From the NCBI GenBank assembly GCA_001779955.1, contig MFES01000002.1, forward strand, positions 2,843 to 18,382: DNA of 15,540 nt, in the 5' to 3' direction. This document shows, piece by piece, positions 1 to 6,000 of this stretch. Position 1 is the stretch's first letter. The number at the start of each line of letters is the position of its first letter. This stretch comes from Candidatus Doudnabacteria bacterium RIFCSPHIGHO2_02_FULL_46_11. GTDB lineage: Bacteria > Patescibacteriota > Doudnabacteria > UBA920 > 2-02-FULL-46-11. The notes beneath the pieces were generated by a model, which saw nothing but the letters and a program-made list of their open reading frames with translations, searched no databases and had not been told where the DNA came from. A program made the translations under genes and the position numbers.

Positions 1-234
1 GCAGGGATTAATGCTGTCTATTAATGCGGCAATAGATACCAAAGGTAAAAGCCAAGTTCCCTCGTTGCTTAGATTCCAAATTAACAAACTGCCGCCGGAT
101 ATATTTTTAAAAACGAAAACCGCGCCCACTAGCACCATTAAGCCAATTATTAATAACCACAAATTTTTTGTTTCGTTGGGGGGTGGGGTTTGTTCGGGAT
201 GGCAGTGCTCGTGCTGGTTTGGTGGATTATCCAT
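1..234 (-). CDS. CcdA/DsbD-like membrane electron carrier, N-terminal part (runs off the left edge)
   Basis: A minus-strand frame opens with ATG at 234-232 and stays open for 78 codons to base 1. The N-terminus is rich in His, Pro and Cys (HEHCH at residues 8-12). A hydrophobic helix follows (LWLLIIGLMVLVGAVFVF), then a second hydrophobic stretch ending in DSINPC. A Pro-Cys at the start of a membrane helix is typical of CcdA/DsbD-type proteins, which pass electrons from cytoplasmic thioredoxin across the membrane. That family assignment is from memory. The metal-binding look of the N-terminus and the position last in the csoR1-led operon suggest a role in thiol or copper redox at the cell surface. 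Only the first two segments are visible, so a different Cys-containing membrane protein remains possible. Confidence 0.65.
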   Translation of the reverse strand, partial: MDNPPNQHEHCHPEQTPPPNETKNLWLLIIGLMVLVGAVFVFKNISGGSLLIWNLSNEGTWLLPLVSIAALIDSINPC

Positions 235-249
235 AATTTAATCATCATT

Positions 250-283
250 AATATTCCGACACTCTTAAGAATATCGGAATATT
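250..283. other. Stem-loop between the DUF1573 and CcdA-like genes
   Basis: AATATTCCGA (250-259) is perfectly complementary to TCGGAATATT (274-283), with a 14-nt loop. It abuts the DUF1573 stop codon. No clear T-run follows on the minus strand, so it looks more like an mRNA processing or stabilising hairpin inside the operon than a strong terminator. Confidence 0.4.
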
Positions 284-790
284 TTATGGTGTAACGTTGG
301 CGGTAAAGGCTAAAAGCAGCGGCGAGCCCTGCTTGGTTTCTACTATAATTTGTCTGTCTGCGAGTCCTATGCCGGCGGGACCGTGCGCGTTAGGATCATA
401 AATTGCCTTAACCTGGGCCTCCTGTCCGGGTGCTAAAGTTTTGTTTATTTCCGGGATGCCGCTATGGCCAGGCATGCCAAATGGTCCGAATTCCAAGTCT
501 TCAAGCAGCAGGGCCACCTGGGTGCACATGCAGGAGGTATACAATTTGCTGATTTCCAAGGGTTCCGCTGTAGTGTTTTTGATTTTGTAAATATGATCAA
601 CTTTACCGTTTTTCATAGAAATATCGCCAAAATCGAAACTGGTATGGTCGGCGGTCAGCAGTACCGGCCCGTTCTGTTCGCCAACGATATCGCCATGAGT
701 ATCATTTTGCGGCTGGATAAACGCCGCTACTCCGCCTAAAACCAGAATCCCCGCGGCTATGACCAGAATTACCTTGAATTCTTTGTTCAT
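284..790 (-). CDS. DUF1573 family exported protein
   Basis: The protein has 168 residues when started at MNKEFKV (ATG 790-788), which fits a lone N-terminal membrane anchor (residues 6-25). A longer frame to 832 would overlap the upstream gene. The core follows the DUF1573 pattern: DFGDI near residue 53, KIKNTTAEPLEI, then the Cys-x-Cys of TSCMCT (C87, C89), and PGHSGIPEINKTLAPGQEA. DUF1573 domains are Ig-like and extracytoplasmic; their function is not settled. C87, C89, M106 and H109 could bind a soft metal, which suits the copper setting, but that is inference. It starts 7 nt after the preceding small gene and belongs to the csoR1 operon. Confidence 0.8.
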   Translation of the reverse strand: MNKEFKVILVIAAGILVLGGVAAFIQPQNDTHGDIVGEQNGPVLLTADHTSFDFGDISMKNGKVDHIYKIKNTTAEPLEISKLYTSCMCTQVALLLEDLEFGPFGMPGHSGIPEINKTLAPGQEAQVKAIYDPNAHGPAGIGLADRQIIVETKQGSPLLLAFTANVTP

Positions 791-797
791 ATTTGAG

Positions 798-1010
798 TTA
801 TTTGTTTTTATCGATCCACTTGAGCATGGCAAGTATTGCCACCAGCAGGAATAACCAGATTAAAACCATGGTAATCCAGCCGCCCCAGTGCATGTTGCCA
901 TTCCAGCCCATCATGGGCAAGGCGTAATAATTATCGTAGTCTTCGGGGTGGGCGTAGGCGAACAGGGGAGTAAAAGCAAGCAGAGCTAGGGCCAGAATAT
1001 ATTTAATCAT
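798..1010 (-). CDS. Small exported or membrane protein in the csoR1 operon
   Basis: This is a 70-residue protein of no family I recognise. Residues 1-20 look like a signal peptide ending in AYA, followed by a short exposed stretch with His, Tyr and Met (HPEDYDNYY, PMMGW, NMHWGG). One strong membrane helix covers about residues 46-64, with a basic tail KWIDKNK. An SD (AAGGA) lies about 6 nt before the ATG. The gene starts 9 nt after csoR1 and ends 7 nt before the DUF1573 gene, so the three are almost certainly co-transcribed. Met and His on the outer face hint at copper contact, but no function can be given. Confidence 0.65.
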   Translation of the reverse strand: MIKYILALALLAFTPLFAYAHPEDYDNYYALPMMGWNGNMHWGGWITMVLIWLFLLVAILAMLKWIDKNK

Positions 1011-1019
1011 AGATTTTCC

Positions 1020-1289
1020 TTATTTCTTTTTTGATAATTTATAAATATCCACAATTTCCTTGACAGCGTTGTGTTCTTTGCCCGATTTCATTTGGTGTAG
1101 CACGTGCGTGGCCAGGTGATTTTGTAAGATTTGGTCCTCAAAACTAGAGAGCGCGCTTTTAACCGCCAAGGATTGATGTATAATGTCTATACAGTAAATA
1201 TCGCTCTCAACCATTTTCTGAAGACCCCGAACTTGCCCTTCAATTTTTTTGAGCCGATTGATAGCTTTGTTCTTGATAATCGCTTTCAT
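1020..1289 (-). CDS. csoR: CsoR/RcnR-family metal-sensing transcriptional repressor
   Basis: This 89-residue, all-helical DUF156 protein has the family signature: NRLKKIEGQVRGLQKMV at 11-27, then YCIDIIHQ and the SALSSFEDQILQNHLATHV helix. The expected metal ligands are C33, H58 and H62. Classical CsoR uses Cys-His-Cys. The Cys-His-His set here resembles the Thermus CsoR and the core of RcnR, so Cu(I) is likely but Ni/Co cannot be excluded from the ligands alone. The gene leads an operon with exported proteins and starts 7 nt from a -10 box whose promoter contains a palindromic operator. It is therefore probably autoregulated and derepressed by metal. A second, diverged copy lies at 5349-5606. 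Confidence 0.9.
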   Translation of the reverse strand: MKAIIKNKAINRLKKIEGQVRGLQKMVESDIYCIDIIHQSLAVKSALSSFEDQILQNHLATHVLHQMKSGKEHNAVKEIVDIYKLSKKK

Positions 1290-1296
1290 ATCTCAA

Positions 1297-1326
1297 AGTA
1301 TACCCCTAGGGGGTATAATATGTCAA
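1297..1326 (-). promoter_or_regulatory. csoR1 promoter with embedded CsoR operator
   Basis: On the minus strand TTGACA (1326-1321) and TATACT (1302-1297) are separated by 18 nt. The spacer holds the inverted repeat ATACCCC (1300-1306), N3, GGGGTAT (1310-1316), the G/C-rich palindrome typical of CsoR operators. A bound repressor would sit between the -35 and -10 boxes. The start codon lies 7 nt beyond the -10, which implies a leaderless mRNA. The same palindrome sits upstream of the divergent DUF3105 gene, where TATAAT (1314-1319) or TTAAAT (1334-1339) could act as its -10. Confidence 0.85.
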
Positions 1327-1346
1327 TTTAATATTAAATTAGTCGT

Positions 1347-1859
1347 ATGGGTAAAAAAGAACTTATTGTTATTATTGTCATTGCCGTTATTATCGCGGGC
1401 GGGGGTTTAATCTTGGCCCTTAATCAACCAGAGACACCGGCGGGGCAGGGTCAACTGGGCGCCGAGTATGCTATTCAGGGCGCCGAGCACATAGATGTTG
1501 GAACGGATCATATTGTCTATAACAGCAACCCGCCGACCTCCGGTCCACATTATGTCGATCCGGCCGCTTTGGGTTTTTACGCCGAAACTTTGCTGGACGA
1601 ACAATTAATTCATAATTTGGAACACGGACAAATATGGATTTCTTACAAAGACGCCGATGATAGTGTACTGGCTGAATTGAGAAAAATTCAGTCGCAAAAT
1701 CCGGGAAGCGTGGTTGTTACCAAGCGCGAGGCCAATGACGCGCCTATAGCGGTGGCCTCTTGGGGCCGTTTGATGGCTTTGGAGTCGTTAGATCTTGCGG
1801 CTATTGATCAGTTCATCAAAGCCAACAAAAACAAAAGTCCCGAGCCGCTGGCGCGCTAG
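1347..1859 (+). CDS. DUF3105 family membrane-anchored protein
   Basis: The protein has 170 residues. A single N-terminal hydrophobic anchor (residues 6-24) is followed by an extracytoplasmic domain with the DUF3105 hallmarks: HIVYNSNPPTSGPHY at 55-69, GFYAETLLDEQLIHNLEHG at 76-94, and IWISY. The repeated His (H55, H68, H89, H93) could form a metal site, but I know of no assigned function. It is transcribed away from csoR1 and shares the CsoR operator region, so metal control is likely. No SD is visible. A possible -10 (TTAAAT, 1334-1339) is 7 nt from the ATG. Its stop overlaps the stop of the convergent gene in one CTAG. Confidence 0.85.
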   Translation: MGKKELIVIIVIAVIIAGGGLILALNQPETPAGQGQLGAEYAIQGAEHIDVGTDHIVYNSNPPTSGPHYVDPAALGFYAETLLDEQLIHNLEHGQIWISYKDADDSVLAELRKIQSQNPGSVVVTKREANDAPIAVASWGRLMALESLDLAAIDQFIKANKNKSPEPLAR

Positions 1860-2137
1860 CTTTGCAGCTTAGATTTATTTAGCTTGTTATAAAGGTGAGC
1901 AACCGCCCAGCCCAATATCCAAAAAAGCGCGGCTTCCAAGATGGTGCTGGTTAGAAAATTGCCAAAATTTAAATCAAAAGCTGGCTCAATTTTTAGTTGC
2001 AGCCCTTCGACGAACAGGTGCATGACTTTGACATAAGATTCGGGCGAAATTAAGACCCACAGCCTGAACAGAGGATGCAGAATAAGATCAATAATGGCAA
2101 AAGTATTGGCGAACGCCCAAGCGTTGAGTTTTAACAT
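1856..2137 (-). CDS. Small two-helix membrane protein, last gene of copper operon 2
   Basis: This 93-residue protein has hydrophobic stretches at about 8-30 (FANTFAIIDLILHPLFRLWVLI) and 62-82 (STILEAALFWILGWAVAHLY), with an amphipathic middle and a basic C-terminus. I recall similar proteins in other small-genome bacteria but cannot name a family or function. It lies downstream of the Met-rich protein gene, separated by a strong hairpin, so it may be expressed only by read-through or from an unseen promoter. Its stop codon (1858-1856) shares the CTAG at 1856-1859 with the stop of the opposing DUF3105 gene, which leaves no room for a terminator between them. Confidence 0.65.
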   Translation of the reverse strand: MLKLNAWAFANTFAIIDLILHPLFRLWVLISPESYVKVMHLFVEGLQLKIEPAFDLNFGNFLTSTILEAALFWILGWAVAHLYNKLNKSKLQS

Positions 2138-2163
2138 GATTAGTTCAAATTAAATTTTAGAGA

Positions 2164-2197
2164 GAACACTCATACCGCGATCGCAGTATGAGTGTTT
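2164..2197. terminator. Strong hairpin after the Met-rich gene (terminator or attenuator)
   Basis: AACACTCATAC (2165-2175) pairs with GTATGAGTGTT (2186-2196). The loop contains GCGATCGC (2177-2184), which can extend the stem. It starts 10 nt after the stop of the gene at 2207-2536. The downstream tract on the minus strand is only CTCTCTAAAATTT, so termination may be partial. Confidence 0.55.
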
Positions 2198-2206
2198 CGT
2201 TTCTGG

Positions 2207-2536
2207 CTATCGTCCCATCATGTTTATCATACCGTTGCCGCGGTTCATCATATTGTTTCCGTTGTCTTCAAGCGTTTGTCCGTTTTCTTCTAGTTCAAGC
2301 CCGCGCTGCATCATCTCTTGGTCGTCGTATTTTTGGCCTTTTTGCCGCATCATCTGTCCACCCGAGATCATCATTTGGCCCATCTGTTCCATATTTGTGC
2401 CGCCACTATTCATAAATGAAGCCGTTTCGCGCATATAATCGTTTGAGAAGGCGCTGCCCGGCGCGCCAATGGTGTAGCCGATGAGGCCGCCGATGACCAA
2501 AGCAGCAATTACGAGCGTGATTGATTTGTTGTCCAT
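2207..2536 (-). CDS. Met-rich membrane-anchored protein, probable copper/silver binder
   Basis: The protein has 109 residues, with one N-terminal helix (ITLVIAALVIGGLIGYTIGA, 6-25) and a soluble, probably extracytoplasmic tail. The tail contains 15 of its 16 methionines, many as pairs or in MxxMxxMM spacing (NMEQMGQMMISGGQMMRQ, EMMQRG, NNMMNRGNGMINMMGR). There are no Cys or His. Clusters of Met are a known Cu(I)/Ag(I)-binding strategy in periplasmic copper-resistance proteins. The gene follows the copper ATPase by 36 nt in the same operon. Function is inferred from composition and neighbours, since no specific family is recognised. Confidence 0.75.
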   Translation of the reverse strand: MDNKSITLVIAALVIGGLIGYTIGAPGSAFSNDYMRETASFMNSGGTNMEQMGQMMISGGQMMRQKGQKYDDQEMMQRGLELEENGQTLEDNGNNMMNRGNGMINMMGR

Positions 2537-2572
2537 ACAATTATCTTTCCCTAATGAATAAATTTTCTAAAT

Positions 2573-4738
2573 TTAGTCTAGCACACGTCGTTTTAATAAA
2601 ATGGCGTTAAAGGCCACAATGACGGTGCTGGCAGACATGAAGACCGCGGCCAGGGCCGGCTCAAGCAGAATTCCTTTGAAGGCCAAAGCGCCGGCCGCAA
2701 GCGGAAGAGCGATCACATTATAACCAGTCGCCCAAAATAAATTCTGGATCATTTTAGTATAAGTCATCTGGGATAGTTTGATGATTTTCACAATATCCCT
2801 GGGATCATTTTTGACAAGAATTATGCCGGCTGATTCAATGGCCACATTTGTGCCGGCGCCAATGGCAATGCCGAGGTCTGCTTGAGTTAGAGCCGGTGCG
2901 TCGTTGATGCCATCGCCGACCATGGCCACTTTGAGACTGCGATTTTGAAGTGCTTTAACCTTTTCTGATTTTTCCGAGGGCAGGACGCGGGCGAAGTGTT
3001 CATCAATACCAAGCTCGTCCGCGACCCACTTGGCCACATCTTCCGAGTCGCCGGTGATCATGGCCGTTTTTACTCCCATAGCTTTAAGCGCCGTGATTGC
3101 TTGTCGCGATTCTTCGCGGATAATGTCAGCCAGGGCAATGGCACCGGAAAGCTGCCCGCTTTCAATAGTAAAGACCACGGTTTGGCCCTTTTTTCCGGCT
3201 ACTTCAACTCGTCCCGTAATTTCATCCGGTATTTTTATGCCCGCGCTTTCCAATAAGGCTGGCCCGCCAATCATCACCTCTTTGTCAGAAATTTTAGCTT
3301 TCACGCCTTTGCCTTTTATGGCTTCAAAATTTTTCACCGCCTGAACGGCTAGTTTTTGTTGTTCGGCTTCTTTAACAATGGCTTTGCCAATAGGATGCTC
3401 GGATAGGGTGTTAAGCGAGGCGGCTAAGCTTAAAACATCTTCTTTTTGGCCGGCCTTTACCGGCCAAATATTAACGATTCCGAATTCGCCTTTGGTCAAA
3501 GTCCCGGTTTTATCAAAAAGCACCGTATCAATGGTCCTGGCCGCCTCTAAAGCCAAGCGTTGCTTGACCAGAAAACCATTCTGGGCCGCTTTGGTGGTGG
3601 AAATTGAGGCCACGAGCGGCACGGCCAGGCCCAGGGCGTGCGGGCAGGCAATGACCAACACGGCTACAAGCCTGGCCACGGCAAAGCCGACCTCGGCCCC
3701 AGCCATAAGCCAGGCGGCAAGGGTAATTAGCCCGCCGGTTACGGCAATAACGGTCAGGTAAAGAGCCGCTCTATCTGATAGAATTTGGAGCCGCGATTTT
3801 GAATTTTGGGCTTCGGCTACCAGGCGCATCACTCCGGCTAGGAAAGTTTGTTCACCTAAGTGTAGAACGGTAATTTTTAGGGCGCCGTCGCCGTTAATGG
3901 TGCCGGCAATCACAGCGTCTCCTTCTTTTTTAGCCACCGGCTTTGATTCGCCGGTAATCATAGCTTCGTTTATTTCAGATTCTCCTTCAGTAATTTTTCC
4001 GTCGGCCGGGATCGAGGCACCTGGTCTGATTAGGACAATTTCATTTTCCCGCAGTTCTGAAAGCGGTATTTTTTCGGTTTGGCCGTTGCGGATGACCTCG
4101 GCGGTGTCAGGTAAAAGTTTTGAAAGTTCCTTGAGCGCACCCATTGTTCCGCTCACCGCCCGCATCTCTAGCCAGTGCCCCAAAAGCATGATGGTGATAA
4201 GCGTGGTCAATTCCCAAAATAAGGTTTCCAAGCCCGCAATGGCTGCGTAAACACTCCAGAGATAAGCGGAGGTTATGGCAATGCCGATAAGCGTCATCAT
4301 TCCCGGCAGTTTACCTCTTATTTCGCGCCAGGCCCCGGCCAAAAACACCCAGCCGCCGTAGAAAAAAACGGCTGATCCCAGTATGCTTGGGATCAGAATT
4401 TCTAATTTCCAATTTTTAATTTCTAATGAAGGGAGCTGAAGGATAAAAATATTTCTGACGATATCCGAGTAGAGTAAAACCGGAATGGTTAAAATTAAAC
4501 TGACCCAAAACTTGCGTAAAAACATTTTGGTTGAATGTCCGGCGTGTTTGCCTTCCGTCGCTTTATCAGGTTGTTGTTCGTGTCTCCCGTGTCCTAAATT
4601 TTGATTTTTGATTTTTGATTTTTGATTTTGTACTAGCGTCATTCCGCATTCCGGGCAGCGTCCGGGGTTAGCCTGTTGTATTTCCGGGTGCATAGGACAA
4701 GTATAAACAGATTTGCTGTTTTGATGGTCTTCGTGCAT
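2573..4738 (-). CDS. copB: CopB-like (P1B-3, CPH motif) copper/silver-translocating P-type ATPase
   Basis: This is a full-length 721-residue heavy-metal P-type ATPase. An N-terminal heavy-metal-binding domain (YTCPMHPEI...GRCPECGMTL, 12-35; C14, H17, C28, C31) replaces the usual CxxC HMA domain. A His-rich linker (GHGRHEQ, KHAGHS) leads into the membrane part. Core motifs are TGES (262-265), the transport motif CPH (365-367), DKTGTLT with phosphorylated D409, SEHP (446-449), GDGINDAP (608-615), and the last helices GYNVIALP and MSASTVIVAFNA. The CPH motif marks the P1B-3 group, which exports Cu or Ag. Two low-complexity segments, NQKSKIKNQN (38-47) and LEIKNWKLEI (105-114), are encoded by AT-rich DNA repeats and look like insertions. 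The gene starts 19 nt after the preceding gene. Confidence 0.95.
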   Translation of the reverse strand: MHEDHQNSKSVYTCPMHPEIQQANPGRCPECGMTLVQNQKSKIKNQNLGHGRHEQQPDKATEGKHAGHSTKMFLRKFWVSLILTIPVLLYSDIVRNIFILQLPSLEIKNWKLEILIPSILGSAVFFYGGWVFLAGAWREIRGKLPGMMTLIGIAITSAYLWSVYAAIAGLETLFWELTTLITIMLLGHWLEMRAVSGTMGALKELSKLLPDTAEVIRNGQTEKIPLSELRENEIVLIRPGASIPADGKITEGESEINEAMITGESKPVAKKEGDAVIAGTINGDGALKITVLHLGEQTFLAGVMRLVAEAQNSKSRLQILSDRAALYLTVIAVTGGLITLAAWLMAGAEVGFAVARLVAVLVIACPHALGLAVPLVASISTTKAAQNGFLVKQRLALEAARTIDTVLFDKTGTLTKGEFGIVNIWPVKAGQKEDVLSLAASLNTLSEHPIGKAIVKEAEQQKLAVQAVKNFEAIKGKGVKAKISDKEVMIGGPALLESAGIKIPDEITGRVEVAGKKGQTVVFTIESGQLSGAIALADIIREESRQAITALKAMGVKTAMITGDSEDVAKWVADELGIDEHFARVLPSEKSEKVKALQNRSLKVAMVGDGINDAPALTQADLGIAIGAGTNVAIESAGIILVKNDPRDIVKIIKLSQMTYTKMIQNLFWATGYNVIALPLAAGALAFKGILLEPALAAVFMSASTVIVAFNAILLKRRVLD
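4372..4428. repeat. Palindrome plus AT-rich repeat inside the ATPase gene
   Basis: CTGATCCCA (4372-4380) and TGGGATCAG (4388-4396) form a 9-bp hairpin. It is followed directly by an A/T stretch built from AATTTC and TAATTT units up to about 4428. The stretch encodes the low-complexity residues LEIKNWKLEI in the first extracytoplasmic loop region, so the reading frame is kept. It looks like a repeat inserted in a tolerant loop. Confidence 0.5.
4598..4630. repeat. Heptanucleotide tandem repeat inside the ATPase gene
   Basis: Three perfect ATTTTTG units (4604-4624) are flanked by two 6-nt ATTTTG versions (4598-4603 and 4625-4630). They encode the spacer between the metal-binding domain and the first membrane helix. 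The unit length is not a multiple of three, so gain or loss of one unit would shift the frame of the ATPase near its N-terminus. Confidence 0.75.
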
Positions 4739-4757
4739 AAAATAATTATATCAAAAA

Positions 4758-5012
4758 CTACTTCTTTATTCCGTTAAAAAGGACGGCAAAAAGCCAAACG
4801 GCAACCAAGGCCATGATGTTCCAAATAATCAGGCCTGAAATGAAGGTGCCGAAGTTCAGAACATTTTGGCCGAAATCTATGCCCATATGCAGGCCGTACC
4901 TCATAAATCCAGGGCGTATGCCCGGAAATAAGGCTACGCCGAGATAGCAAATGACGTAGACGATGCTTATCCAGGCCGCCGTGACCTTGAGAAGGTGTTT
5001 CGTGTTTATCAT
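4758..5012 (-). CDS. Small two-helix membrane protein (DUF5676-like) upstream of the copper ATPase
   Basis: This 84-residue protein has helices at about 9-31 (AAWISIVYVICYLGVALFPGI) and 55-79 (FGTFISGLIIWNIMALVAVWLFAVLFN), joined by a loop with RYGLHMGIDFGQN. From memory it resembles small membrane proteins annotated DUF5676, which often sit beside heavy-metal ATPases. The match is not certain. An SD (AAAGGA) lies about 9 nt before the ATG, so the start is well supported. It is separated from the ATPase by 19 nt and must be in the same operon. A role in copper handling is inferred only from position. Confidence 0.7.
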   Translation of the reverse strand: MINTKHLLKVTAAWISIVYVICYLGVALFPGIRPGFMRYGLHMGIDFGQNVLNFGTFISGLIIWNIMALVAVWLFAVLFNGIKK

Positions 5013-5067
5013 AAGTTTATTCCTTTCGCGCGCTTTTTTTGGGAGCGCAATAAACGACCTTTAATAA

Positions 5068-5327
5068 TTATATCGCGGCTAATTTCTTGATGACGGTGTC
5101 ATTATTGATGCCCACGTTGGGGTCGTCAAAAATTTCTCTGACCAATGTCGCTGGTGTCCAACATTAAATAAGTGTGCCCTGGCATTTGTCCTTGGTGCAT
5201 GGATGAACTGACATCTAGAAAACTCAAAGATTTTGAGGTTGTGCCGTGGTGGTCAAATAACATTTGGTTTAACTTGGTAACCAAACCTCGTTAACTTCTT
5301 TACCAATGATTTGATTTTATTGTCCAT
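5068..5327 (-). pseudogene. Frameshifted remnant of a small gene in copper operon 2
   Basis: No single frame spans this stretch, but three successive minus-strand frames give protein-like sequence in order. The first is MDNKIKSLVKKLTRFGYQVK then PNVI before a TGA. The second contains DHHGTTSKSLSFLDVSS followed by MHQGQMPGHTYLMLDTSDI. The third is VREIFDDPNVGINNDTVIKK then LAAI before a TAA at 5068-5070. At least two frameshifts are needed to join them. The pieces are hydrophilic, so the ancestor was a cytoplasmic protein of about 85 residues. I do not recognise its family. It sits between csoR2 and the small membrane protein, as expected of a decayed operon member. Assembly error is the alternative explanation. 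Confidence 0.7.
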
Positions 5328-5348
5328 ATTTAAACGTATTTATTTTTT

Positions 5349-5606
5349 TTAGATATCCGGTAAATCTGGATTATTTCTCTTATGGCTTTGTCCTGGCGCC
5401 GGTTTTATCTGACGGGCCGCGTGCGTGACTAAGTGGTTCTGGAGGATGATATCCTCAACTCCGGAAAGATCGCTTTTCACGGTAAAAGATTGGTGTATGA
5501 TATTCACGCAACACTTCTCGTTTTGCGACCATTTTTTGAAACCCCTGTTTTGGTCCCTAATTCTTTTTAGCCGGTTGACAGCGCTTTTATTGATATCTTT
5601 ATGCAT
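5349..5606 (-). CDS. Second CsoR-family repressor, diverged copy
   Basis: This 85-residue protein starts at MHKDINKS (ATG 5606-5604), 6 nt from its -10 box. It aligns without gaps to CsoR at 1020-1289 over residues 1-62 and keeps the metal ligands C33, H58 and H62, plus IIHQS and the ILQNHLVTHAARQIK helix. The usually conserved IEGQVRGLQKMV of helix 1 has become IRDQNRGFKKWS: the family Gly is Asp and a hydrophobic core position is Asn. That stretch contributes to dimer and DNA contacts in the family, so the protein may be weakened or retuned. It heads the operon with the copper ATPase and has its own CsoR-type operator. The adjacent pseudogene makes ongoing decay plausible. Confidence 0.8.
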   Translation of the reverse strand: MHKDINKSAVNRLKRIRDQNRGFKKWSQNEKCCVNIIHQSFTVKSDLSGVEDIILQNHLVTHAARQIKPAPGQSHKRNNPDLPDI

Positions 5607-5612
5607 AATGAA

Positions 5613-5641
5613 AATATACCCCCGGGGGGTATTTATGTCAA
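5613..5641 (-). promoter_or_regulatory. csoR2 / copper ATPase operon promoter with embedded CsoR operator
   Basis: TTGACA (5641-5636), 17 nt, TATATT (5618-5613), then 6 nt to the ATG. The spacer contains ATACCCC (5616-5622), N3, GGGGTAT (5626-5632), the same half-sites and spacing as the csoR1 operator at 1300-1316. Either repressor could bind both sites, linking the two operons into one regulon. Confidence 0.85.
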
Positions 5642-5647
5642 TCAAAT

Positions 5648-5679
5648 AAAAAAGAGACCTTTACAGCCTCCCACGGTCT
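5648..5679 (-). terminator. Intrinsic terminator after the 5686-6471 gene pair
   Basis: On the minus strand AGACC (5679-5675), a 15-nt loop and GGTCT (5659-5655) are followed by C and six T (5653-5648). An overlapping alternative pairs CCTT with AAGG. The stem is short but the T-run is good, and it insulates the csoR2 promoter that starts 7 nt further on. Confidence 0.5.
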
Positions 5680-5685
5680 AAGGTT

Positions 5686-5994
5686 TTATTGGACAAAATG
5701 CCAGATAAAGAAGCCGAGTAGGGCAATAAAGTCCAAAGCGGCAATGACCAATAGAGAATATAATGAGCGGCGCGCTCTTAAGGCCGGTACATTTTTTGTA
5801 AATAGATAAGCGACAATAAAGCCGATGGCGTAAATAATAATAGCTAGCCAGCTTTTTGTGGTCCAATGATGGCCGGAAACCGATTTAAGCCAATCTTTAA
5901 GCCCTGGCGAAAATTCCGCCCAAATCGTGATTATGGTTATAGCGGCTATTGAGAGGGCCGCGCCAATTGATGATGAATAAATTAGTCTTAGCAT
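5686..5994 (-). CDS. Small three-helix membrane protein
   Basis: This 102-residue hydrophobic protein has helices at about 8-28 (SIGAALSIAAITIITIWAEF), 48-67 (SWLAIIIYAIGFIVAYLFTK) and 79-101 (LYSLLVIAALDFIALLGFFIWHFV). A polar loop holds GHHWT (41-45). No family is recognised. It starts 6 nt after the gene at 6001-6471, so the two are co-transcribed and may form one membrane complex. The paired His in the loop and one in the last helix could bind a metal or heme, but nothing else supports this. Its position upstream of the copper operon may be chance. Confidence 0.65.
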   Translation of the reverse strand: MLRLIYSSSIGAALSIAAITIITIWAEFSPGLKDWLKSVSGHHWTTKSWLAIIIYAIGFIVAYLFTKNVPALRARRSLYSLLVIAALDFIALLGFFIWHFVQ

Positions 5995-6000
5995 TTTATT

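Noticed and set aside
3030..4250. Plus-strand frames inside the copper ATPase gene
   Set aside because: They are opposite-strand shadows of a full-length conserved gene, with no RBS or recognisable domains.
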